From an uncultured Actinomycetes bacterium (GTDB lineage Bacteria > Actinomycetota > Geothermincolia > Fen-727 > JACVIW01): DNA of 64,000 nucleotides. The notes beneath the pieces are model-generated. The model had not been told where the DNA came from. It saw nothing but the letters and a program-made list of their open reading frames with translations, and searched no databases. Made by a program: the position numbers and the translations under genes. Below are positions 29,169 to 39,182 of this stretch, one piece after another. Each line of letters starts with the position of its first letter. Positions within the stretch are counted from its first letter, which is position 1. Location: assembly GCA_937127245.1 (NCBI GenBank), contig CAKZLU010000029.1, forward strand, positions 131,502 through 195,501. Reading direction: 5' to 3'.

Positions 29169-30393
29169 TCATTGAGACTCGAATCTTTTTTGGATTTCCC
29201 GTCTTTCTGATTCAGGTATTCTTTCCGCGAGCGCAAGCAATTCGGTCTTTACGCTCTTGTAGTTTCTGCGGCGGTTGATCAGATAGCACACGACAGCCGT
29301 AAGATAGAGAAGAACCCCGAAAGGATACTGCACGTAGTCTAAAGGTCTTCCTCCCGCGAACACACCAAAGGCGGCGATCCACTGGATGAACTTAAACACA
29401 ATCGGGAAAGCGAAAGGACCGACAGCATAGACCATCAATCCGAATCCTATGAGGTCGGATATGAGGAGCTTATACGGGTCACCGGTAAGTATACCTATCC
29501 CGAGAAATCCGAATACTGTGAAAGCCATAAGCCGGATAAAAAATCTTGAAATACCGACGAAATTCAGATCGAAGTATTCCCAATGCGCTTTCCATTCATC
29601 GGGGTGTCTTTTTGCGCGAACAACATGGAAGATGCCCCAGAAAAACAAAATGGCATTATAACCGATAAAAATTGCCCATCTGTTTAAACCCGTCGGGTAA
29701 TTGGTGTCGATAAGGTTGATCGATCCCCAGCCGTTTTGGTAGAAACGGGCGTTAAGAAGGACACCACTCGTTATGTCATTAACAATTGTTCCAACTTTAT
29801 TGCCGTTTGTGTCGAATAATCCGAGTTCCCAGGAGTATTGTGGTCCGTAAGATGTGCCGTTGCTCCGGTGGTACCACATAACCACATTATCCGGGTTTTC
29901 TTCTTTTATTTTTGCGTAGATGGGTCCTTTCAAACCCGTATATTCCATTGAAAATTCAGGCTTTTTGTTTTTCCCGAATGTGGCAGAAATCTGATCCGGT
30001 TCTCTTACGGCATCGTAGTAGAAAATGAGGGGAACGCCGCTCTTTTCGACCGATTATTATTTTTGCTGATTTCCTGTCGACAACGAACTGGCGCGAATTT
30101 TTTCCCGCGGTTATCTTGACCGTTGCGGTTTTCTCGCTTGATTCCACCACCTTCAGCGTCAAGCGGTCACTTCCGAATATTTTCGCGGTGGTTCCGGCAA
30201 GTTCGTATTTTGCGTGGTAGCCTTCCGTGTAGAAAGCGCCGGACACAGCGACATTGGAGCCCCTCGTGAAGCCCCACCAGAACAGCTGGAATAAGGCAAG
30301 AAGGATAGCAAGAAGCAAATAATTTTTGAACACAAAAGATTTTTTCCTTAATCTTTCTGAAATCCTTGAGAAAAGTCCACTGCCGCCATCCAA
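29169..30393 (-). pseudogene. Membrane protein gene split by a single frameshift
   Basis: Frame of 29956-30393 passes near 30040-30050 into a frame reading EKSGVPLIFYYDAVREPDQISATFGKNKKPEFSMEYTGLKGPIYAK, joining the 29169-29948 ORF. Confidence 0.78.
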
Positions 30394-30789
30394 TTTGACT
30401 GCCTCCTTTTACGTGCTTCGAGGTGCCCCCTTTAGGCGATTCAAATATCCGACAAGCGCTTATTTTATCAGCAACACGTTGGAAATGATAATTCCGCTTT
30501 GGGTGTATAGTCTTTGGTCAAAAAAGCATGACATTAGAGCGACATAGCCTTTGCGGCTTTATACCCTTATGAGTGAATTTTGGCCGATTCTCAATTAGCC
30601 GAATTTTTTGAAACACATTCATCCACTTGCAATTATCAATCAGGGGAAAATCAGCGCCGCTTTGCGATTGTCATATTTGACGAAGGCGCAATAAGCGAGG
30701 AGCGCACCTCTCCAGCTGCGCAGAACACAGTGGCAGTGGTAATGTTGTATTCTCATTGAAGACGGAACCGTAATTCATTGGAGGTTTCA

Positions 30790-31652
30790 ATGGAGAAAAA
30801 AACCCATCCCCTCATCGAAAAGAATCAGGTCATCCTGGTGGCTGGCGTCTATGATGCTTTGAGCGCGAAGATCGCGGAACGCGCCGGCTTTCAGGTTTTG
30901 CTGTTTCCGCAACTCGGCTCGGGGAACCCGATTTGGGGTTACTCACGCAAACAGAGGTAATCGAAACGTCGTGGAGGGTTGTGAACGCCGTGAGCGTACC
31001 AGTTGTGGTTGACGGGGATACGGGCTACGGGGGACCTTTGAACATCATGAGAATGGTCAGGGAGCTCATTCGAATAGGGGCAAGGGGAATACTTCTTGAG
31101 GACCAAACATGGCCGAAGAGATGTGGCCATATGAGGGGTAAGTCGGTTATTCCATTGAGCGAGCATGTCGAGAAAATCCGCGCTGCAGGGGAGGTAAGGG
31201 GAGACGCTTTCTTTACCATTACAGCGCGTACTGACGCGCTCGAGCCTCTCGGACTTGAGGAAGCCATAAGAAGGGGTAAGGCATACAAAGAGGCTGGAGC
31301 GGACTTCATATTCGTCGAAGCTCCGCGGTCAGTCGAAGAAATTCGAAAGATCGCTCAAGAAGTGCCGGGACCGCTGGTGATCAACAATATTGAAGGTGGC
31401 AGAACCCCCATTCTTACTTTAGAGGAACTCAGGGAGATGGGCTACATAAGCATCGGTTATGTCCTCTAAGGATTATTCGCGGCGGCAAAGGCGCTTGAAG
31501 ATACTTACTCGTACCTGATTGAACATGGAGATACGCTGGGGATCAAAGACAGGATGATGGATTTTAACCACTTCAATGAGATATTGGGTCTCGAGGATAA
31601 ATATAGGCTCGATGAGCGATTTCGTCCGAAAGAAGAAGGGTTTGGATGTTAA
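30790..31652 (+). pseudogene. Isocitrate lyase/PEP mutase superfamily gene, frameshift plus in-frame TAA
   Basis: VAGVYDALSAKIAERAGFQVLLF...GSGNP / (frameshift near 30930) LGLLTQTEVIETSWRVVNAVSVPVVVDGDTGYGG...MGYISIGYVL*GLFAAAKALEDTYSYLIEHG...EEGFGC*. Confidence 0.85.
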
Positions 31653-31752
31653 ATCTGGGTCTAGCAAGTAAACGATATTTTTTTGAATATGATCAGATAA
31701 GTTCGAAAGTATGGGGTTGGCAGATGGGATTATTAAATTTGATTAAAGACAT

Positions 31753-33270
31753 TCATCCCGCTCTCCCGGATGCCACCTCTTCTTTGGCTGCTTCTTTTTG
31801 AGGGTCTGGGTGTTCAAATGACGGGATTGTTCCGAAGTGTTTCTCAAAATATTTCTCATAAGAGCGGAATTTCAAGACAAACCATCTCCAAAAACGGACA
31901 AGCCTTTGATCTGCGAGTAACCAGGTTTTCAACACGAGCCTTGCCACTTCTCTGAGCGGCCTTTTCCCGCCGTTAATAAGCAGGTGGGAAAAAATATACC
32001 TAATCCTTACCTGTCTTTTGGAAAAACCTTTCTGATCGAGTACGGGCCTGCGTCTTTCAAGGGTTGGGTCGGGTGTTTCCCTTATAAGCCCCTCTTTGAT
32101 GCATTTTTCATGAAGCGCGGTCCCGGGGTAAGGAAAGAAAACGCTTAGCAAAAACCAATCGGGCTCACAGGTTCGGTTCAGTTTGACCGTTTCCCAGAAG
32201 TCCTTCGTGGTCTCGCCGGGCAGACCTATCATGTTGTAAAAACCGATCTGAAGCCCGTATTTCTTGGCCGTCCGTACGGTCCTTATCATGTCTTCGTTCG
32301 AGTAGATTCTCTTTAGGACTTCCTTTCTGATTCTTTCGCTGCCTGACTCAAGCCCTATGTTCAAGAAGCGGAAGTTGCTGCGCGCAAGCGCCTTAAACAA
32401 TTCCCCAAAGTCAGCGCCCCGCGTTACCCTCAGATTTGCCCCGAATCTCAATGGTACTTCAAACTTGGAGTTCATATCCTCGAGCGCGGAACATAATTCA
32501 AGTGCCCATTTCATGTTGACGCCGAGAGTCTCCACTTCGAGGTACACTTCCTCAAGCAAAGGTAATTTTTCTTTCAAGGAGAGTATTTCGCTTATTATGT
32601 TTTCGACTGAACGGGTTCTGACATATTTGCCCGGTGCCACCTTTCTTATGGCGTGGTTGCAACAGTAAGTGCAGTTGTACGGGCAGCCTCTCCCCAGAAG
32701 CACGCCCGGGTTAGAGATCGGGTTGGCAAGCCACGGCAACCACATATCCCTGTCGGGAAAGGGTAGGGAATCGAGGTCCTGAATGAAAGGCCTCGTCTCA
32801 TTGATTTCCACTTTATTCCCTTTTTTGATATGGAGATTTCTGATTTTGCTGGGATGTTTACCTTGCTCGATTTGTTCTACGAGCTCCAAGACAGGGAACT
32901 CCCCTTCACCCACACATACCGCGTCGTATGCTTTTTCGAGACAGTGCTCCGGATTCAGAGTCGCGTGCGGACCTCCGATTATCAAGAAGACTTCAGGGAA
33001 TTTCTTCTTCAGGCGTGAAGCTATGTCACTTAGAAACTCAAATACAGTATAAACTGAGGTAAAACAGATAACCCCTGGGTTGAAAACTCTAACCTGTTCA
33101 TCCACCACTTCTGGATAAGCATTTGTCGGCACGACGAGTCTGGTCTCATGTCCCGCCTGTCTCAACACTGATGATATGTAGGATATCCCGAACTGCATGC
33201 TGTCATATTCTTCGAGGGGCTTTTCTACAGAGTAGTAATCCTCCTCGGAGTAAACGAAAAGCACTCTCAT
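31753..33270 (-). CDS. B12-binding domain radical SAM protein
   Basis: About 505 aa; GRGCPYNCTYCCN (CxxxCxxC), N-terminal B12-binding-like fold region (MRVLFVYSEEDYY...GGPHATLNPE). Confidence 0.92.
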   Translation of the reverse strand: MRVLFVYSEEDYYSVEKPLEEYDSMQFGISYISSVLRQAGHETRLVVPTNAYPEVVDEQVRVFNPGVICFTSVYTVFEFLSDIASRLKKKFPEVFLIIGGPHATLNPEHCLEKAYDAVCVGEGEFPVLELVEQIEQGKHPSKIRNLHIKKGNKVEINETRPFIQDLDSLPFPDRDMWLPWLANPISNPGVLLGRGCPYNCTYCCNHAIRKVAPGKYVRTRSVENIISEILSLKEKLPLLEEVYLEVETLGVNMKWALELCSALEDMNSKFEVPLRFGANLRVTRGADFGELFKALARSNFRFLNIGLESGSERIRKEVLKRIYSNEDMIRTVRTAKKYGLQIGFYNMIGLPGETTKDFWETVKLNRTCEPDWFLLSVFFPYPGTALHEKCIKEGLIRETPDPTLERRRPVLDQKGFSKRQVRIRYIFSHLLINGGKRPLREVARLVLKTWLLADQRLVRFWRWFVLKFRSYEKYFEKHFGTIPSFEHPDPQKEAAKEEVASGRAG

Positions 33271-33537
33271 TTTTGCTCCTATCAATTATTTTCCCATATC
33301 GTCGAAAACCTTGAAAATAATACATATAGTTTGCCAGCAGCACAATGCAGATCGGGATTTCGCAAGACCGTTTGAGGGCGCATTTTGGTTGACTCTTTTT
33401 GATTTCAGGCTAAAAATTAATGTTTGATGTTTAGCGTAAAAGCATGTTTCCGCAGCTCATAGGGTCGTTGTGTTAATTTCTTGATTAAAAGATGAACTGT
33501 TCGGTATGGTAAGCGGTTAGACCTGGAGGTGTATGAA

Positions 33538-33705
33538 ATGTGCCCCAAGTATTCTGATGGGGTTTGTATGCTTGAGCCTGAAAAGGGAAAAATTAAGGAG
33601 CCGATGCCTATTTATTACTGCTTGAACAAGCAAAACGAGAAAGCATACGAGACATGCCCTGTTTATCAGAAGAAGGCGCCGGATGAAAAGAATAGTTCCC
33701 AGTGA
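33538..33705 (+). CDS. Small four-cysteine protein
   Basis: 55 aa below track cutoff: MCPKYSDGVCMLEPEKGKIKEPMPIYYCLNKQNEKAYETCPVYQKKAPDEKNSSQ; GGAGG 8 nt upstream. Confidence 0.6.
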   Translation: MCPKYSDGVCMLEPEKGKIKEPMPIYYCLNKQNEKAYETCPVYQKKAPDEKNSSQ

Positions 33706-33862
33706 TTATTCTCTGTGAATCCTTGTTCGATCTGTCTTACTCTGTGTAAATGCCGATTTTCACATTGCCAATTTCTTGCTAAAATCTCTGACGATTGCTT
33801 GTAGCAGTGGCTTGGCGATTATAGTCAAACTTGCCCATCGGATATAAGAAGGAGGGAACATT

Positions 33863-34042
33863 ATGAGGCCCGCGTGTCCTAATTGTGGAAGAGAGGATAC
33901 TGTTGTTCCTATTGTTTACGGTCCAACGAACCCGGAGCTCGCGGAGCGGGTTGCAAAGGGTGAAGTCAGGATCGGCGGTTACGCGGTTGGCGTTGACAAA
34001 CCGAAGTGGGCATGTAACAACTGTGGCCATCTCTGGAAGTAA
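33863..34042 (+). CDS. Small zinc-ribbon protein
   Basis: 59 aa: MRPACPNCGREDTVVPIVYGPTNPELAERVAKGEVRIGGYAVGVDKPKWACNNCGHLWK; two CxxC; SD ggaggg. Confidence 0.82.
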   Translation: MRPACPNCGREDTVVPIVYGPTNPELAERVAKGEVRIGGYAVGVDKPKWACNNCGHLWK

Positions 34043-34083
34043 GCGCCAAGATAACCTGATAGATTAGGGTTTATGAAATTTTT

Positions 34084-34108
34084 GACCGGTCACGATGACC
34101 GGTCTTTT
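34084..34108 (+). terminator. Intrinsic terminator
   Basis: GACCGGTCA-cga-TGACCGGTC followed by tttt. Confidence 0.85.
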
Positions 34109-34393
34109 CATGCACAAGCAATTAATGCCCAAAAATTTCCCGGACTCTTAACCGCGCGCATCTTGTTCCTCATTGCTCATTTTGGTTTTTTCGAGGGGAA
34201 GGCGCATGCTCCTTTTACTGATCAGTCAAGATGGAATAACGGCTTCAATCAGGTTGAAAGATTTTGTTCAAATTGATTTTCGCGCCTGATTTTTTTTTCA
34301 CCTGAAATTCCTGATTTTTTGATGCTAATAGACAGGCGTGTTGATATAATTCACATCACAAGCGGTACCTTTTACCTATCAAAGGAGGGATCC

Positions 34394-34612
34394 ATGACTG
34401 AGAGTGTTTACAAAATCATCGAGGTCGTCGGCACCAGTGAGAATTCCTGGGAGGAAGCCGCTCGCAACGCCGTGGAGACTGCCGCAAAGAGTCTTCAGGA
34501 GCTGCGGATAGCCGAAGTCTCGATGCTTGACATGAAGATCGAGGATGGCAAGGTTATTGCCTACAGGGCGCGGGTCAAGGTTTCATTCAAGTATCTCGGA
34601 AAAGAGGCATGA
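34394..34612 (+). CDS. Dodecin
   Basis: 72 aa: MTESVYKIIEVVGTSENSWEEAARNAVETAAKSLQELRIAEVSMLDMKIEDGKVIAYRARVKVSFKY; GGAGG upstream. Confidence 0.93.
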   Translation: MTESVYKIIEVVGTSENSWEEAARNAVETAAKSLQELRIAEVSMLDMKIEDGKVIAYRARVKVSFKYLGKEA

Positions 34613-34850
34613 AAATTTAGGAGATTTGCCCCGCTGTTTAGCCCGAATATACCTGAAATCTAAGCAGTCGCTTGACCGAGGCTGTTTGGTCGTGGTGTGT
34701 GCTTAATGAACATGCTTGATCATCACAGAAAGCAAATCTTATCTCGTGAATGAACGCAACACCATTTCACGAAATTGAAGAGAACTGCATGTAGTAGGTG
34801 CTCCTTTTCACGGACAGTTCATTTATTAAGTTGGGTTCGGTGACATTTAT

Positions 34851-34892
34851 CCTTTGTTTGTTGCGCGGAAGCCTTTGTTTGTTGCGCGGAAG
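34851..34892. repeat. 21-bp perfect tandem duplication
   Basis: cctttgtttgttgcgcggaag x2. Confidence 0.9.
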
Positions 34893-34898
34893 GATTTG

Positions 34899-35669
34899 AT
34901 GTTTGGCGGGAATTTTTCAACGTTCTGCCCAAAGCCAAAAGTACGGATTTTGATTTTGTGTTTTACATTCTTCGCGTTTGCGGTCGAAGTCCTTTTCGGA
35001 ATTTCTTGTCACGGTGATTCGCCTTCCAAAAGTCCTTCAAATGGCGCGAAAAAGACAGTGGATGCACAACTCGAGGAACTTCCAGCTCCTTCGCTCGGGC
35101 GTGCTGCTGAACTCAACAGAGTATTTCAGCAGAGAAGATCTGTGCGAGGGTTTCTGCGAAAACGTTTGAGCAAAGAAGATATTTCCTTAATCCTTTGGGC
35201 CGGTTTTGGCTTTAAGAGAGGTGAGGATTCCTCCATCCAGATTTCTGAGGCTACAAGACCTGCACCCTCGGCTGGGCGTATTTACGGTTTGAAAATATAC
35301 GTACTATCAGAGGGGAAACTCCACCTTTATCTCCCGGAGCAGCATTCTCTGTCCCTTTTTAATGAGAATGTGGATGCCGATGAGCTCGCATCCGCCTGTT
35401 TAAATCAGGGCTTCATAGCGCAAGCACCATGTATTCTCATAATAACCGCGGTAATGGATGAATACAGGGCTTCTTATGGAGAACGTGGTATGCGATATGT
35501 CTATATTGACACTGGTCACGCTTCTCAAAATGTTCTTCTTGAAGCGGAAGCGCTCGGGCTCGGCACTGTACCCGTTGGAGCTTTTGACGATGAGGAAGTC
35601 GCTCGGATTTTGGGAATTACAAAGAACGAACAACCGATTTACATAATCCCAGTGGGCTATTACCAGTAG
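34899..35669 (+). CDS. SagB/ThcOx-type nitroreductase-like dehydrogenase, probable lipoprotein
   Basis: QQRRSVRGF, ATRPAPSAGRIYGLKIYVL, GHASQNVLLEAEALGLGTVPVGAF; N-terminal hydrophobic segment ending GISC. Confidence 0.85.
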   Translation: MFGGNFSTFCPKPKVRILILCFTFFAFAVEVLFGISCHGDSPSKSPSNGAKKTVDAQLEELPAPSLGRAAELNRVFQQRRSVRGFLRKRLSKEDISLILWAGFGFKRGEDSSIQISEATRPAPSAGRIYGLKIYVLSEGKLHLYLPEQHSLSLFNENVDADELASACLNQGFIAQAPCILIITAVMDEYRASYGERGMRYVYIDTGHASQNVLLEAEALGLGTVPVGAFDDEEVARILGITKNEQPIYIIPVGYYQ

Positions 35670-35914
35670 GAATACTATACCGTTGGGTCACCTCTTTGGG
35701 GTCCCATTAAATCGATTTGTTTGATCTTTTTCGCGTCTTTTCTTTCTTTGATGCTCTTTTTGCTTGAAAATTCGGTGTTTAAGAAAATGGCAAATTTTCG
35801 GTTGCAAAGGTTATAATACTTTGTGCTATTTGCCGTCCGGTGACCTGCCACCGGTCACATGATTTTCTCAGACACTCTAATGTATGAACGCTGTGAGGAT
35901 TCGGGGGTATAATA

Positions 35915-36241
35915 TTGCGCTATGTACATCTGCCGATAGACGAGGAGATTCGTAGCGTTGGGGGATATTACAAAATTTTAAAAGAGGGTGTCTTTGAGTT
36001 CAAAGGCAAGAAGGTCATCTACGTTCTGAAGGCTGCCCACGTAGATACTTCTTGTTGCGGCGCGGGAGGTCTTGGTTTCATCTCCGTGCCCGGTTTTCTC
36101 ATGTCTTATAAGTCTGAAAAGAACGAGAACGGTTTGCCGGTATCCGAAGTTAAGAAAATCTTGGACGAAGATGACCGCAAATCCATAAGGAATGAACTCC
36201 TGAAGAAATACCCGTATATATCCGTGGTTGATTTTGGTTAA
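35915..36241 (+). CDS. Conserved-looking hypothetical protein with CCG motif
   Basis: 108 aa; AAHVDTSCCGAGGLGFISVPGFLMSYK. Confidence 0.6.
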   Translation: MRYVHLPIDEEIRSVGGYYKILKEGVFEFKGKKVIYVLKAAHVDTSCCGAGGLGFISVPGFLMSYKSEKNENGLPVSEVKKILDEDDRKSIRNELLKKYPYISVVDFG

Positions 36242-36362
36242 CCTGTATTAGAAACTGTATGGTTGGCAGTATGTATGGAGTGGATGGAGTCGCTCGTGAT
36301 TCTGTGGACAGTAAGTAATTCGAAGGGATACCTTTGCTGCGAGCTCGAAAGGGAGTGATGGT

Positions 36363-37823
36363 ATGGTTGGTATCCGATCTTACGGCGGCTATATTCCGAG
36401 ATTCAGGCTAAACAGGATGGCTATTTTCGGAAACATGGGATGGCTGAACCCTGCGAACATGATGAACGCTCAGGGGGAAAAAGCCGTGGCTAACTTCGAC
36501 GAGGATTCGGTGACGATGGCGGTGGCCGCGGCTCTCGACTGCATCAAGGGATTTGAGAGGTCAGAGATAGGGGGTATCTATTTCGCGTCTACGACTGCTC
36601 CGTACAAGGAACGCCTAAATGCGAACATCGTGGCGGGTGCGCTCGCTGCTGACGAGCGAATCAGAACTGCAGATTTCGCGGGCGGCATTAAAGCGGGTAC
36701 AACTGCGGTTATTGCTGCTCTCGACGCAGTTGGCGCCGGATCTGTGAATAACGTTGTTGTTGCAGCTGCGGACTGCAGACTCGGCAAAATGGGGAGTCCT
36801 CAGGAACTCCTTTTCGGAGATGGCGCTGCTGCGGTGCTCGTGGGGGATGAGGATGTGATCGCCGAGTACAAGGGGTCGTTTTCCTCCGGGTACGACTTTG
36901 TGGATCACATGCGCGGTGCGGAATCCAGGTTTGACAGGCAGTGGGAGGATCGCTGGATAAGAGACGTAGGCATTAATCAATTTATTCCCGAGGCGATCAA
37001 CGGATTGTGCGAAAAGTTCGGTCTTTCTCCCTCTGATTTCTCGAAGATAATCTATCCCACCTATTATGGTGGCGCCAGGAAGAAGATTAACAAGGTTTTG
37101 GGTCTTGAGCCAGAAAAGGTCGAGGATAATCTCCAGGTTTCTGTTGGCGACACTGGTACAGCGCACTCTCTACTTATGCTTGCAAAGACGCTCGAGCAAG
37201 CAAATCCCGGTGACAAGATCTTGCTGGTAAGTTACGGCAGCGGGTGCGACGCCCTTTACTTTGAGGTGACCGAGAATATTAAAAAGCTTGCCCCGAGAAG
37301 AGCGGTGTCCGGTCACCTTGCCAGGAGAGCTGACCTCGACAATTACACCAAATATCTTGTGTGGCGCCGCATTGTTCCCGCGGATTTGGGGTTGAGAGGC
37401 GAGGAGGATAAGTGGACGAGGTGGTCGCTGGTATGGAGGAAGCATAAGTTGATACTGGGAATGCTCGGCAGTAAGTGCAAAAAATGCGGCACCCAACAAT
37501 TCCCGGATCAAAGAATATGCATCAATCCTGATTGCGGCGCAGTCGATGAGATGGAGCCCGTGTACGTGTCGGACAAAGGCGGAAGGATTTTCAGTTTCAC
37601 TTCCGACATGCTTGCGGCAAGCACGAACCCGCCGGCGATGTACGGTGGAGTTGATATCAATGGCGGCGGCAGGTTTGTCATGGATTTCACCGACTGCACT
37701 CTTGATGACCTTGCTGTTGGCAAGCCGGTGGAGTTCACCTTTAGAATAAAGTTCTACGACTCAAAGAGGGATATAACAAATTACTTTTGGAAGGCTATTC
37801 CAATTTCTGAGGAGGCGGAATAA
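36363..37823 (+). CDS. HMG-CoA synthase-like protein fused to a C-terminal DUF35 (zinc ribbon/OB-fold) domain
   Basis: 486 aa; GIRSYGGYIPRFRLNR, thiolase-superfamily core, then CKKCGTQQFPDQRICINPDCG rubredoxin-like Zn motif and OB-fold. Confidence 0.87.
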   Translation: MVGIRSYGGYIPRFRLNRMAIFGNMGWLNPANMMNAQGEKAVANFDEDSVTMAVAAALDCIKGFERSEIGGIYFASTTAPYKERLNANIVAGALAADERIRTADFAGGIKAGTTAVIAALDAVGAGSVNNVVVAAADCRLGKMGSPQELLFGDGAAAVLVGDEDVIAEYKGSFSSGYDFVDHMRGAESRFDRQWEDRWIRDVGINQFIPEAINGLCEKFGLSPSDFSKIIYPTYYGGARKKINKVLGLEPEKVEDNLQVSVGDTGTAHSLLMLAKTLEQANPGDKILLVSYGSGCDALYFEVTENIKKLAPRRAVSGHLARRADLDNYTKYLVWRRIVPADLGLRGEEDKWTRWSLVWRKHKLILGMLGSKCKKCGTQQFPDQRICINPDCGAVDEMEPVYVSDKGGRIFSFTSDMLAASTNPPAMYGGVDINGGGRFVMDFTDCTLDDLAVGKPVEFTFRIKFYDSKRDITNYFWKAIPISEEAE

Positions 37824-39029
37824 ATGGCTGAGGGAATCAAAGACAAGGTTGTCATACTCGGAATGGGATGTACGCGCTTTGGCGAGCGCTGGGATGCGAG
37901 TCCCGAGGATCTTCTGCTGGAGGCTTTTTTGGAATGCATAGAGGATGCCGGCATCGATAAAAACGATATTCAGGCAGCCTGGCTTTCCACCCATATTGAC
38001 GAGATTAACGTGGGAAAGGGAGGAAATTTCCTCGGTCTGACTCTGCACCTGCCCTACCTGCCTATCACCAGGACGGAGAATTTTTGCGCGTCTGGCACCG
38101 AGGCTTTCCGAGGGGCGTGCTACGGTGTGGCAAGCGGCGCTTACGACATCGCCCTTGCTGTCGGAATCGAGAAGTTAAAAGACACCGGGTACGGTGGACT
38201 TCCCGATTCGCCCGCCTTTGGACAAATGGCGCAGATGATTATGCCTAACGCTACCGCTCCTGGCATGTTCGCCCAGCTCGCTTCTGCCTATTCTGCGCGC
38301 TACAAGATTCCCATGGAAAAGGTCAAAGAGGCTATGACTCATGTTTCGTGGAAATCTCACCAAAACGGCGCCAAGAATCCGAGGGCACACTTAAGGAGAC
38401 CGGTCACGAAAGAACAGATAATGGGATCCCCCATGATAGCCTACCCTCTTGGTCTTTTTGACTGCTGCGGGGTAAGCGATGGATGCGCCTGCGCCGTGGT
38501 AACAACTCCTGAGATTGGCAGTAAAATCAAACCGAACGAGGACCTTGTGAAGGTTAAGGCACTCCAGGTTTCAGTGAGTTCCGGCGAGGAGATCTGGTAT
38601 AACAAGTGGGATGGAGCCGGTATGATAACGACCCGGACTGCGGCAAGGAAGGCTTATGAGGAGGCGGGGATCAAGGACCCACGGAAGGAAATTAACCTAA
38701 TGGAGGTCCATGACTGCTTCTCAATAACCGAACTTGTCACGATGGAGGATCTCGGGATCTCCGAGGCGGGCAAGGCTCCTGAAGACATCCTTGACGGATT
38801 TTTTGATCTGGATGGGCAGATCCCTTGCCAGTCAGACGGCGGGCTCAAATGCTTCGGTCATCCGATAGGCGCTTCGGGGCTTAGAATGCTGTATGAGGTA
38901 TATAACCAGCTTCTCGGCAGGTGGCCGGAGGAGCGCGCCGTCAAGGACGCGCAAATAGGGCTCACGCACAATCTTGGTGGAGTGCCGAACCAGAATGTCT
39001 GTAGCGTTGCGATAATCGGCAGGGATTGA
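37824..39029 (+). CDS. Thiolase-family acyltransferase (acetyl-CoA acetyltransferase/SCP2-like)
   Basis: 401 aa; TENFCASGTEAFRGACYGVASG (active Cys), HDCFSI, NLGGVPNQNVCSVAI; adjacent to the HMGS-like gene. Confidence 0.9.
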   Translation: MAEGIKDKVVILGMGCTRFGERWDASPEDLLLEAFLECIEDAGIDKNDIQAAWLSTHIDEINVGKGGNFLGLTLHLPYLPITRTENFCASGTEAFRGACYGVASGAYDIALAVGIEKLKDTGYGGLPDSPAFGQMAQMIMPNATAPGMFAQLASAYSARYKIPMEKVKEAMTHVSWKSHQNGAKNPRAHLRRPVTKEQIMGSPMIAYPLGLFDCCGVSDGCACAVVTTPEIGSKIKPNEDLVKVKALQVSVSSGEEIWYNKWDGAGMITTRTAARKAYEEAGIKDPRKEINLMEVHDCFSITELVTMEDLGISEAGKAPEDILDGFFDLDGQIPCQSDGGLKCFGHPIGASGLRMLYEVYNQLLGRWPEERAVKDAQIGLTHNLGGVPNQNVCSVAIIGRD

Positions 39030-39076
39030 AGCCTGCTGACTGAGTTTTAGAATCACTGGTGAGTACAATAATGGAT

Positions 39077-39100
39077 GGACCGGTATATCTACCGGTCCTT
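39077..39100 (+). terminator. Intrinsic terminator
   Basis: GGACCGGTA-tatc-TACCGGTCC followed by a short T tract. Confidence 0.7.
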
Positions 39101-39182
39101 CACTTTTCGCAGAGGGGCGCTAACGCGGAGGAAGGAAACTTAAAGGGATTTTATGGAAACGCTATCAGATTCGTTCTTGCCG

